NCBI RefSeq assembly: GCF_025971945.1
Contig: NZ_JAPDHW010000002.1
Coordinates: 62,001-126,000 of the forward strand
Origin: Chryseobacterium kimseyorum
GTDB lineage: Bacteria; Bacteroidota; Bacteroidia; Flavobacteriales; Weeksellaceae
Reading direction: 5' to 3'
Length of the DNA stretch: 64,000 nt
Made by a program: the position numbers and the translations under genes. Numbering within the stretch: position 1 is the stretch's first letter; the number at the start of each line of letters is the position of its first letter. The notes below the pieces were generated by a model. That model ran no database searches. It saw only the letters and a list, made by a program, of their open reading frames with translations, and was not told the origin of the DNA. Positions 8,071 to 14,214 of the stretch are shown here, one piece after another.

Positions 8071-9015
8071 TTAAATTCCAAAGTTGACAAAGACACTGAA
8101 TCTTGATTTAGCTTCAATATCACCTCCTGCTAAATTGGTGTAAGCAGGAAGCATGACTTCTGTTCCCAAACTGATTTTTTTGTAAGAAGCTTCAAAACCT
8201 AACTTCCCATACAAGGCACTTCCAGCAGTTTTCGGAAGTGCTTCTTTGTACTGTCGGTTTCGGTCATAGACTTCGCCTTGAAAACCAAATTTCGCAGAAA
8301 GAATGCTTTTCTCATTTCCAAAGATTTGATAGAATCCTGTGGCTGAATAATTCCACTGATTGCCAAAGTGATAGTGTTTTTTATTTTCAGTTTTAATCGT
8401 GTAATCGGTATTGAGAAGCACCGCCAGTTTATTTTTCTGAAATCTGTAATTTAAAACTGCCTGATAATCCCAACTTCCGGTTCCCAGCTGAAAACTCGGA
8501 TTGACTCCAGAAATGCCTTTTTCATCAAAGTTTCCGAGCGGAACTTTTACACCTATACCACCATTGAGCTGATGAATATTGTCTTTTGAATTGATCAGCT
8601 GATAAATTCCCATCAAATTAAAATCTCCTATTCCGTTAATTTTGATGTCGCCCTGCAGAGTTTTCTTTTCATGAAAATGAAATGGCAGACTTCCGTAAAT
8701 ACTCAATTTTTGAGTTAGAGGAATTTTTGCCCAAAGCTGAAACGTATTAAAATACTGATCCTGCGTCAAACCATTGACAAATAAATTCTCTTTCGCTTTA
8801 TAATGCTGAGCGAAATACTTAATTCCGATAAACTGAGGATTTAACAAAGATTCAAAACCTGACGAACCATTTCCTGCTGCGCAGCCACAAGCGTCACATT
8901 CCTTGAACAAAATTTCATCATGATAATTATTTAAAATATATAAACTGTCGTTGATGTCTTTAGCCTGATTTAAATTAAATAAAACCAAACCTAACATTAA
9001 AAATGTATCCTTCAT
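8071..9015 (-). CDS. Outer-membrane beta-barrel protein with CxxCxC motif (MbnP/MbnH-linked transporter-like)
   Basis: A 314-residue protein with a short hydrophobic N-terminus that is probably a signal peptide. A Cys cluster CDACGC (about residues 40-45) is followed by Gly-rich sequence. The rest alternates hydrophobic and polar residues with many aromatics, ending FVNFGI, typical of an outer-membrane barrel. Proteins of this type are usually annotated only as 'transporter' in Bacteroidota. It is the last gene of an operon with the MbnH-like di-haem enzyme (12-bp gap) and the MbnP-like lipoprotein, so a role in copper or haem-copper handling is inferred. The Cys cluster could bind a metal; that is not shown. 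Confidence 0.7.
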   Translation of the reverse strand: MKDTFLMLGLVLFNLNQAKDINDSLYILNNYHDEILFKECDACGCAAGNGSSGFESLLNPQFIGIKYFAQHYKAKENLFVNGLTQDQYFNTFQLWAKIPLTQKLSIYGSLPFHFHEKKTLQGDIKINGIGDFNLMGIYQLINSKDNIHQLNGGIGVKVPLGNFDEKGISGVNPSFQLGTGSWDYQAVLNYRFQKNKLAVLLNTDYTIKTENKKHYHFGNQWNYSATGFYQIFGNEKSILSAKFGFQGEVYDRNRQYKEALPKTAGSALYGKLGFEASYKKISLGTEVMLPAYTNLAGGDIEAKSRFSVFVNFGI

Positions 9016-9027
9016 TTTAATTAGAAT

Positions 9028-10074
9028 TTATTCAGCGAATTTTGGATTGGAAATAAAATTTTTGTCCGACAGCGTTTTCAGAAAAGCAATAATGAATTGT
9101 TTCTCCTGAGCATTTATCGCAATTCCGATGTGGTTATTCTGCTTCAGCTGTGGATCGAGGTTGGGATTGTTCTCCACATTATCAGAATAAAAATTGAGCA
9201 CCGCTTCCAAAGTGTAAAATCTTCCGTCGTGCATGTACGGCGCAGTATATTCAACATTTCTAAGGCTGGGAACTCTGAATTTCATCCAGTCATTTTGATC
9301 CAGCGTTACCCGATGTCTTCCTGCATCTTTAAACTGGGTATTGTAATACATTCCTGTGTTCCTGAAACTTTCATCGGTAAACAATTCTCCGCAGTGGCAG
9401 GAAGAACATTTCTGCTGAAACAAAGCCATTCCCTGAGTTTCTTGAGAGGATAAATTTACTTTTCCCTGTTTAAACTGATCATATTTGGAATCTGCGGAAA
9501 TTAAAGTGGCCATAAACTGCGACAAAGCTTTTAGCACTCGTTCTCCGTTAATAGTCTCGTCACCGTAAGCCTGCTTAAACAATTTTTTATAAACATCCTC
9601 TTTACTGAGTTTGGCAATTACTTCAGGCATCGAACTGTCCATTTCGTTGGCATCCGTGATTGGAATAATAGGTTGCTGGTTTAAATTATGTATCACTCCG
9701 TCCCACATGTAGCGTTTCAGAAAAGCCATATTTTGAATAGCTGGTGCGTTTCTGATTCCTATTCTGTCGTCAATTCCGTGACTAACCGTATGACCATGAT
9801 GGGTAAATGCATGTTCCTGAATGTGACAGAACCCGCAGGAAATCGTATTATTTCTTGAAAGTCTTCCTTCATAAAATAATTTTCTGCCCAACTCTACTCC
9901 ATTTTTTGTAATAGGATTTTCATTTTGATCAAAAGTCATTTTCGGGAAATAAGACGGAAACTGAAGATGAACTGCTTCATTTTTATCTAAAGGCTGAATC
10001 ACATCATTGGAACACGAAACAAAATTTAGAAAAGCAATGATCAATAATCCTGTTTTTAAAATAAGCTTAGTCAT
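9028..10074 (-). CDS. MbnH/MauG-like di-haem cytochrome c peroxidase family lipoprotein
   Basis: A 348-residue secreted di-haem protein. The lipobox FVSC (Cys21) suggests lipid anchoring. Two CxxCH haem c sites are present: CGFCH at residues 80-84 and CSSCH at 223-227, the latter followed by CGELFTDESFRNTG as in the MauG/MbnH branch. Known relatives are peroxidases or enzymes that oxidise a tryptophan of a partner protein. MbnH converts a Trp of MbnP to kynurenine. The gene overlaps the MbnP-like gene by 8 nt, so the substrate is probably that neighbour. A classical peroxide-scavenging peroxidase is the alternative, but the partner gene argues against it. Confidence 0.88.
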   Translation of the reverse strand: MTKLILKTGLLIIAFLNFVSCSNDVIQPLDKNEAVHLQFPSYFPKMTFDQNENPITKNGVELGRKLFYEGRLSRNNTISCGFCHIQEHAFTHHGHTVSHGIDDRIGIRNAPAIQNMAFLKRYMWDGVIHNLNQQPIIPITDANEMDSSMPEVIAKLSKEDVYKKLFKQAYGDETINGERVLKALSQFMATLISADSKYDQFKQGKVNLSSQETQGMALFQQKCSSCHCGELFTDESFRNTGMYYNTQFKDAGRHRVTLDQNDWMKFRVPSLRNVEYTAPYMHDGRFYTLEAVLNFYSDNVENNPNLDPQLKQNNHIGIAINAQEKQFIIAFLKTLSDKNFISNPKFAE

Positions 10075-10894
10075 TGTGAACGTGATCTACTTTAAACATT
10101 TTCACCAAATTATTCGTCACATTTACCAAATGCTGATTGGATCCCATCGCCATATCATTGGTCGAAGAAAGGCTTAAAGCAGTTTCTCCACTTAAATATT
10201 GATTAAAATCTGCCAGAATATGAATTGAGGGTTTTATTGTTGCGGAGACTCTTGCGGTAGTCGGAAGATCCAAAGTCACTTCACGGTACAGATCCGCAGT
10301 ATTATTGGCAGTTACATTTCCCATGTTTCCGGTGTGGTTCAGAAATTCTGTGTTGGCAGAACTCGCTCCGTATTTTCCTTCGAGTTTTACAAAAATATAT
10401 CCGGCAGCCCAAGACCAGGTAAGGCTTTCTTTTTTGGCTTTATCCCAGAATTCTGCCTGTCCGTTTTGTCCAAGTAAATAGGCATTCTGACTGATTCCCA
10501 ATCCGAATTTTATTTTTTTGTAGTTGTTTTTCGGAATCTCATCTAAGTTTATATATACAATTCCAGCAACCGCGTTTTCCTGATTAATAATGAAAACTCC
10601 CTGATCGGGATTATTTTCATGGTATTTGAATTCGTTTCCGTTTTCGTCGATTAGACTGATGTTGCTGATAACATATTTTAGGGTTGAGAACTGATGTTTT
10701 TGTCCGCTCGAAGATGTTTGAGTCGTTTGATTGAGCACAATATTTCCGAGATTATTGAATCCGTTTTCAAATTTAAGCTGGAGTTTACCTTTTGCTTCTG
10801 GTGATGAATCGTCTTCATCATTGCTACTGCAAGATGTGAAGGTTAAAAAAGTAAAGGCTATGAAGAATAATGATAAAAATTTATAAATTTTCAT
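10067..10894 (-). CDS. MbnP-like copper-binding lipoprotein
   Basis: A 275-residue lipoprotein with lipobox TFTSC (Cys22), then an acidic linker and a beta-rich domain. The segment ESLTWSWAAGYIFVKLEG (Trp160, Trp162) matches the conserved region of the MbnP family, which contains the Trp converted to kynurenine by MbnH for copper binding. The C-terminus is His/Asp-rich (KVDHVHND). It is the first gene of a three-gene minus-strand operon with the di-haem enzyme and a Cys-motif outer-membrane protein. The family match is good; which Trp is modified, if any, cannot be told from the sequence. Confidence 0.82.
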   Translation of the reverse strand: MKIYKFLSLFFIAFTFLTFTSCSSNDEDDSSPEAKGKLQLKFENGFNNLGNIVLNQTTQTSSSGQKHQFSTLKYVISNISLIDENGNEFKYHENNPDQGVFIINQENAVAGIVYINLDEIPKNNYKKIKFGLGISQNAYLLGQNGQAEFWDKAKKESLTWSWAAGYIFVKLEGKYGASSANTEFLNHTGNMGNVTANNTADLYREVTLDLPTTARVSATIKPSIHILADFNQYLSGETALSLSSTNDMAMGSNQHLVNVTNNLVKMFKVDHVHND

Positions 10895-10930
10895 TCTAAT
10901 TTTGATTTTTTAATTGAAATGTTGTATTAA

Positions 10931-11087
10931 TGCCGTATCCCGCGATAGGGATGGTAGCGGTTATCCTTTTTGTCTTATTAGAATCGCTGTTTTACAGACT
11001 CACTTTGCAAGACAAAAAGATATGAGCGGACAGCCCGACCCAAGCAGCTGGAAAAGCCAGGGAAAGGGAATCGCCCAAAAAACTAAT
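10931..11087. other. GC-richer structured intergenic element of unknown type
   Basis: This stretch between two minus-strand genes is visibly richer in G and C than its surroundings. It folds into several hairpins: ATCCC/GGGAT (10937-10941 and 10948-10952); an 11-bp stem CTTTTTGTCTT/AAGACAAAAAG (10966-10976 and 11009-11019), extendable past a bulged C; and CTGG/CCAG (11048-11060). No convincing open reading frame is present. It could be a repeated flavobacterial RNA element or a processed intergenic repeat. I cannot name it. Confidence 0.4.
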
Positions 11088-11095
11088 ATGTACAA

Positions 11096-11464
11096 CTAAA
11101 AAATCGGTGGTCTGAAAATGTTTTTCAGAAAGAGGAACGTGTAACCTGTTTTGTAAGTGAAATTCAGGTTTGGGAATGAGAAACTGTTCCCGATTGAGGT
11201 TTTAAAAATCTCTGTAGGAATATAAAAATCAAGTACTTTTTGAACAGAACTTTTTCCTTTTGAGAGTGGTGAAGAATCGGTGTCGTTGGTTTTTGATAAT
11301 TCTTTGGTCAAATAACATTTTCCGTTACAATGCAAATCAACATTTTTTCTGTTGACGCAGAGTTCTTCGCTGATGTATTGATAATTTACAGCATACTCCA
11401 CCAACGGAATCAGAGGTCTGAATACCGTGAAAAAGGTGAGAAATATGCTGCAAACTAAATTCAA
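11096..11464 (-). CDS. Small membrane-anchored or exported protein with C-x9-C-x3-C motif (paralogue of 13401-13763)
   Basis: A 122-residue protein with a hydrophobic N-terminus (residues 1-22), then YAVNYQYI and three Cys at 36, 46 and 50 in the pattern LCxNRK...CxGKC, followed by KEL.KT. It ends IFRPPIF. The only in-frame start after the superoxide dismutase stop codon is TTG at 11464-11462, two codons downstream of that stop and in the same frame. The same architecture, Cys positions and TTG start recur in the gene at 13401-13763. Function unknown. Location between the dismutase and the MbnP operon suggests metal or redox work in the periplasm. Confidence 0.65.
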   Translation of the reverse strand: MNLVCSIFLTFFTVFRPLIPLVEYAVNYQYISEELCVNRKNVDLHCNGKCYLTKELSKTNDTDSSPLSKGKSSVQKVLDFYIPTEIFKTSIGNSFSFPNLNFTYKTGYTFLFLKNIFRPPIF

Positions 11465-11467
11465 AGA

Positions 11468-12142
11468 CTATTTTTTGCTTAAAGCTTCGTCATATCTTCT
11501 GCTGATTTCTTTCCAGTTGGTTACGTTCCAGATGGCAGTTAAGTAATCCGCTCTTTTGTTTTGATATTTCAGGTAGTAAGCGTGCTCCCAAACGTCGATT
11601 CCGAAGATTGGAGTTCCTTTTTCTTCCACAACATCCATTAGAGGATTGTCCTGATTTGCGGTTGAAGAAACGAATAACTTCCCACTCTTATCAACAGAAA
11701 GCCAAGCCCAGCCTGAACCGAAACGGTCTGCACCTGCTTTGCTCATTTTCTCTTTAAAAGCATCCATGCTACCGAAAGCATCTGTAATTGCCTTTGATAA
11801 TTTAGCGGACGGCTGTGTGTTCTTCATTGGCGTTAAAACTGTCCAGAACAACTCATGGTTGTAATGTCCACCGGCATTATTTCTTACTGCCATAGGTAAT
11901 GTTCCCGCTTTAGAAAGAATTTCAAACAGTGTCTGCTTCTCCTGTGGAGTTCCGGCGATTGCCTTATTCAAATTGGCAACATACGCTGCTGCGTGTTTTG
12001 AGTAGTGAACTTCCATGGTTTGTGCATCCACGTTTCCTTCCAATGCATTGTAAGCGTACGGTAAAGGGGTCTGCTTAAACTGTGCAAACGCAAACTGCGC
12101 CGCAAAAACTGCCGTAAATGCAGCTACTTTAAAAATCTTCAT
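11468..12142 (-). CDS. Exported superoxide dismutase, Mn/Fe family (Mn-type motif)
   Basis: A 224-residue SodA/SodB-type enzyme that dismutates superoxide. Unlike the usual cytosolic forms it begins with a signal peptide (residues 1-20, ending FAFA), so it acts in the periplasm or outside. All metal ligands are present: His46, His96 (HYNHELFW), Asp183 and His187 (DVWEHAYY). The GGHYNH and ANQDNPLM motifs favour manganese or cambialistic use. The gene is followed immediately by the small Cys-motif gene and preceded by the SCO gene on the same strand, placing it in a metal and redox block. Confidence 0.92.
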   Translation of the reverse strand: MKIFKVAAFTAVFAAQFAFAQFKQTPLPYAYNALEGNVDAQTMEVHYSKHAAAYVANLNKAIAGTPQEKQTLFEILSKAGTLPMAVRNNAGGHYNHELFWTVLTPMKNTQPSAKLSKAITDAFGSMDAFKEKMSKAGADRFGSGWAWLSVDKSGKLFVSSTANQDNPLMDVVEEKGTPIFGIDVWEHAYYLKYQNKRADYLTAIWNVTNWKEISRRYDEALSKK

Positions 12143-12186
12143 AATGTTTTGTATGTAAGGTTAAACTTTTAATTCTTTGGCTGGAA

Positions 12187-12244
12187 GATGGGTGTTGGAA
12201 GATGGAAGTCATTTTCTGTGTGATCATAACTTCCAGCATCCAGC
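12187..12244. repeat. Imperfect inverted repeat (GGAAGATGG-type) upstream of the dismutase gene
   Basis: GATGGGTGTTGGAAG (12187-12201) can pair, with a few wobbles or mismatches, with CTTCCAGCATCCAGC (12230-12244). A shorter alternative stem is GGAAGT/ACTTCC. It occupies most of the gap between the SCO and dismutase genes. It may act as a terminator or mRNA-stabilising hairpin, or be a dispersed intergenic repeat. Confidence 0.4.
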
Positions 12245-12259
12245 TTCATACTTCTGGCT

Positions 12260-12943
12260 TTATTTCAATAATTTTTTAATATCTTCTATCAACATTTCTC
12301 TGTCGGGATGATACTTTCCTGTCAATTTAGGGATTTTTCCTTCGACATCTTCATAATTCAATCCTGAATAATAAAGGATCGGCATATTTTCTTTGTTGTA
12401 CCGACATCTGATGTTTCCGTCCTGGTCGACTAAGGCGATCATTCCGCCGTGATTGAGGTTTTCGCTTTCGTCTTCTTTATCTCCTACGTAAATATCAAAC
12501 TGATCAGCGAGGTTTCCGATATAAGTTCGGTCACCCGTCAGAAAATGCCAGTTTGGAGATTTCACGCCTATTCTCTGTGCATGACTTTTCAACAATTCCG
12601 GAGTATCATTTTCAGGATCGATGCTGATGGAAATTATTCCAAAATCAGGGTTGTTGATCTCATCTTCAATTGCTCGCATGTTCGAATTCATCACAGGACA
12701 AATCGTTGGACATTTGCTGAAGAAAAATTCAACCAAATAAACTTTTCCCAACATATCATTATTCGTCACTTTTTTATGGTTCTGATCTGTCAGTTCAAAA
12801 TCAGGAACTTTCATTACCGTATACAGATTGCTTTTGAAGTAACTCATCCCAAATCCTATTCCTAAAAAGAGTAAGGCAATGACTGCAACCGGAATAATAA
12901 TCTTCTTTTTTGCACTGCTATCTGCCTTTTTATTTTTGGACAT
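12260..12943 (-). CDS. SCO1/SenC family copper chaperone/thioredoxin-fold protein
   Basis: A 227-residue protein anchored by one N-terminal membrane helix (about residues 17-38) with a periplasmic thioredoxin-fold domain. It has the SCO copper-binding motif CPTICP and the distal His in LNHGG. Such proteins deliver copper to the CuA site of cytochrome oxidase or act as thiol-disulfide reductases. I chose the ATG at 12943 (MSKNKK), which gives a compact N-terminus; an ATG nine codons earlier (12970) overlaps the upstream YHS gene more. The chosen start overlaps the YHS gene end by 14 nt, so the two are likely co-transcribed. Confidence 0.9.
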   Translation of the reverse strand: MSKNKKADSSAKKKIIIPVAVIALLFLGIGFGMSYFKSNLYTVMKVPDFELTDQNHKKVTNNDMLGKVYLVEFFFSKCPTICPVMNSNMRAIEDEINNPDFGIISISIDPENDTPELLKSHAQRIGVKSPNWHFLTGDRTYIGNLADQFDIYVGDKEDESENLNHGGMIALVDQDGNIRCRYNKENMPILYYSGLNYEDVEGKIPKLTGKYHPDREMLIEDIKKLLK

Positions 12944-13205
12944 ATTTCTCTGGATTTTTCTTAAACTCATCCTTACAGTAGCTACTGCAAAAACCGTACG
13001 TTTTATTTTTATACACTGCAGTATCTTTCATATCAGGTTCTGTTTTCATATGACAGATTGGGTCAACTGCATTGGCAAACTTCACGGTTTGCACAGTTGA
13101 TTTTGAAGCTTTATTCTTTGTTTTATGCTTTACTTTTGGGGTTTCCTGCGCACAGGCCAATAATGAAACGGACAGTAAGGCCGTTAATAAAATCTTTGAT
13201 TTCAT
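12930..13205 (-). CDS. YHS-domain lipoprotein
   Basis: A 91-residue protein with a signal peptide and lipobox-like LLAC (Cys18), a Lys/Thr-rich linker (about 25-40), and a YHS domain in the C-terminal half. The YHS domain shows DPICHMKT, YGFCSSYCKDEF and a C-terminal NPEKY. YHS domains are short Cys-rich modules found alone or with heavy-metal ATPases, and are thought to bind copper or related metals. Its end overlaps the start of the SCO gene, which supports a shared role in copper delivery. Metal identity is inferred from context. Confidence 0.85.
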   Translation of the reverse strand: MKSKILLTALLSVSLLACAQETPKVKHKTKNKASKSTVQTVKFANAVDPICHMKTEPDMKDTAVYKNKTYGFCSSYCKDEFKKNPEKYVQK

Positions 13206-13400
13206 TTTATTTAAATTGAAATTAATACTTGAGCTGAAGAAAATTAAATGTGTTTTTAAACTTAATTTAATGTTGATGCGATGAATATGAACCTAACAAT
13301 TGAATGATCACGACTTATCTATGCAGTTTATCACACTGGAATCTTGACACATAATCAATTTAAAAGCCCAAATCAACTAAAAATATAGTTTAAATAATTT

Positions 13401-13763
13401 TTATACTAAAGGAGGATGGAATATTCTGGAAAAATATTCAGTAGTATGAGAATCTGTATAATCAGAAGTAAAATTTTCTAATTGAATCTCTGACTGCAAT
13501 TGATCTGAAAACGAGAGAATAGCGTGAGATAGAAAGACATCCAATCCCATAATTTTTATATTCTGCCCGTTGTTGGATTGCTTTTGTGTTTTTGCCAATT
13601 CTTTTTTGACGAAACATTTTCCTTTACAGTCAGACTCGAGTACTTTTCTGTTTTCACAAAGATTTTTCACGATGTAATCATAATTGACCGCATAATTGAC
13701 CAATGGCAAAAGCGGACGCATTGCGATGGTAAAAATGATGAAAAAGGATAAGAGAAACTTCAA
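13401..13763 (-). CDS. Small membrane-anchored or exported protein with C-x9-C-x3-C motif (paralogue of 11096-11464)
   Basis: A 120-residue protein closely patterned on the product of 11096-11464: hydrophobic N-terminus, RPLLPLVNYAVNYDYI, Cys at 36, 46 and 50 in LCENRK...CKGKC, KELAKT, and the ending IFHPPLV. It starts with TTG (13763-13761); no in-frame ATG is suitable. A -7 element TATATTTG lies 18 nt upstream, which supports this start and a short leader. I do not recognise a named family. The conserved Cys and lysines could form a metal or haem site. Confidence 0.65.
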   Translation of the reverse strand: MKFLLSFFIIFTIAMRPLLPLVNYAVNYDYIVKNLCENRKVLESDCKGKCFVKKELAKTQKQSNNGQNIKIMGLDVFLSHAILSFSDQLQSEIQLENFTSDYTDSHTTEYFSRIFHPPLV

Positions 13764-13780
13764 GTATCAAATCTTTAGTA

Positions 13781-13788
13781 CAAATATA
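13781..13788 (-). promoter_or_regulatory. Candidate -7 element for the small Cys-motif gene
   Basis: TATATTTG on the minus strand matches the consensus exactly. No TTG is found at the usual -33 distance. It lies 18 nt before the TTG start at 13763. Confidence 0.45.
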
Positions 13789-13861
13789 GTGTAGAAAATT
13801 TGTTTCTTCTGTGTTTTATGATGAAAGTCAGTTTTGGGAAGGATGTTGGATGGTTAATGAA

Positions 13862-14064
13862 GAGAGTTATTTCCCACAGATCGCACAGATTTACACAGAT
13901 GTTTGAAAATAAGGATGATGGATGGTGTTTCGTGTTTCGTGGATGACGAGAGTTATTTCCCACAGATCGCACAGATTTGCACAGATGTTTGAAATTTTTA
14001 AGGTGGATGATGGATGATGAGAGTTATTCCCCACCGATCGCACAGATTTGCACGTATGTTTAAA
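13862..14064. repeat. Three direct copies of a 46-47-bp intergenic repeat
   Basis: Copies lie at 13862-13908, 13948-13994 and 14019-14064. Each begins GAGAGTTAT, continues through CCCACAGATCGCACAGAT (one base changed in copy 3) and ends near GTTTGAAA. Copies 1 and 2 differ at one base; copy 3 has several changes. They are separated by 39 and 24 bp of sequence rich in GGATGATGGATG. A degenerate relative (CCACAGATTGAACAGATTTT) lies at 17150-17169. The array fills most of a 440-bp gap with no gene. Confidence 0.8.
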
Positions 14065-14089
14065 AAAGATGGTTACGAACATTTAGGTT

Positions 14090-14139
14090 TTGGCTAAAGC
14101 CAATTGCTTTTTATCTTATGAGGCGGGCTAAAGCCCGCC
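14090..14139. repeat. REP-like pair of palindromes sharing a TAAA loop
   Basis: Two hairpins share the core GGCTAAAGCC: TTGGC-TAAA-GCCAA at 14090-14103, and GGCGGGC-TAAA-GCCCGCC at 14122-14139. The paired layout in an intergenic gap is like REP elements mobilised by TnpA-REP (RAYT) transposases, though none is encoded here. The second hairpin could also terminate transcription. Confidence 0.6.
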
Positions 14140-14214
14140 CCTATTGATGGAATTTGATGGAAAAATATTTTTAATATAATTGTAGGTTCTAGCATTGTAC
14201 ATCCTTCTTCCAAA

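Noticed and set aside
9028..10074. Ordinary cytochrome c peroxidase
   Set aside because: Overlap with an MbnP-like gene and the CSSCHCGELF motif favour an MbnH/MauG-type role, though peroxidase activity cannot be excluded.
10914..11099. Small open frame in the GC-richer element
   Set aside because: It runs through hairpins, has atypical composition and no homologue I can recognise; an RNA or repeat is more likely.
13862..14064. Possible CRISPR array
   Set aside because: Only three copies, repeats of 46-47 bp, spacers of 39 and 24 bp that resemble each other, and no cas genes.
13775..14082. Minus-strand open frames across the repeat array
   Set aside because: Their peptides repeat (for example CDLWEITL) because the DNA repeats; no sign of a real protein.
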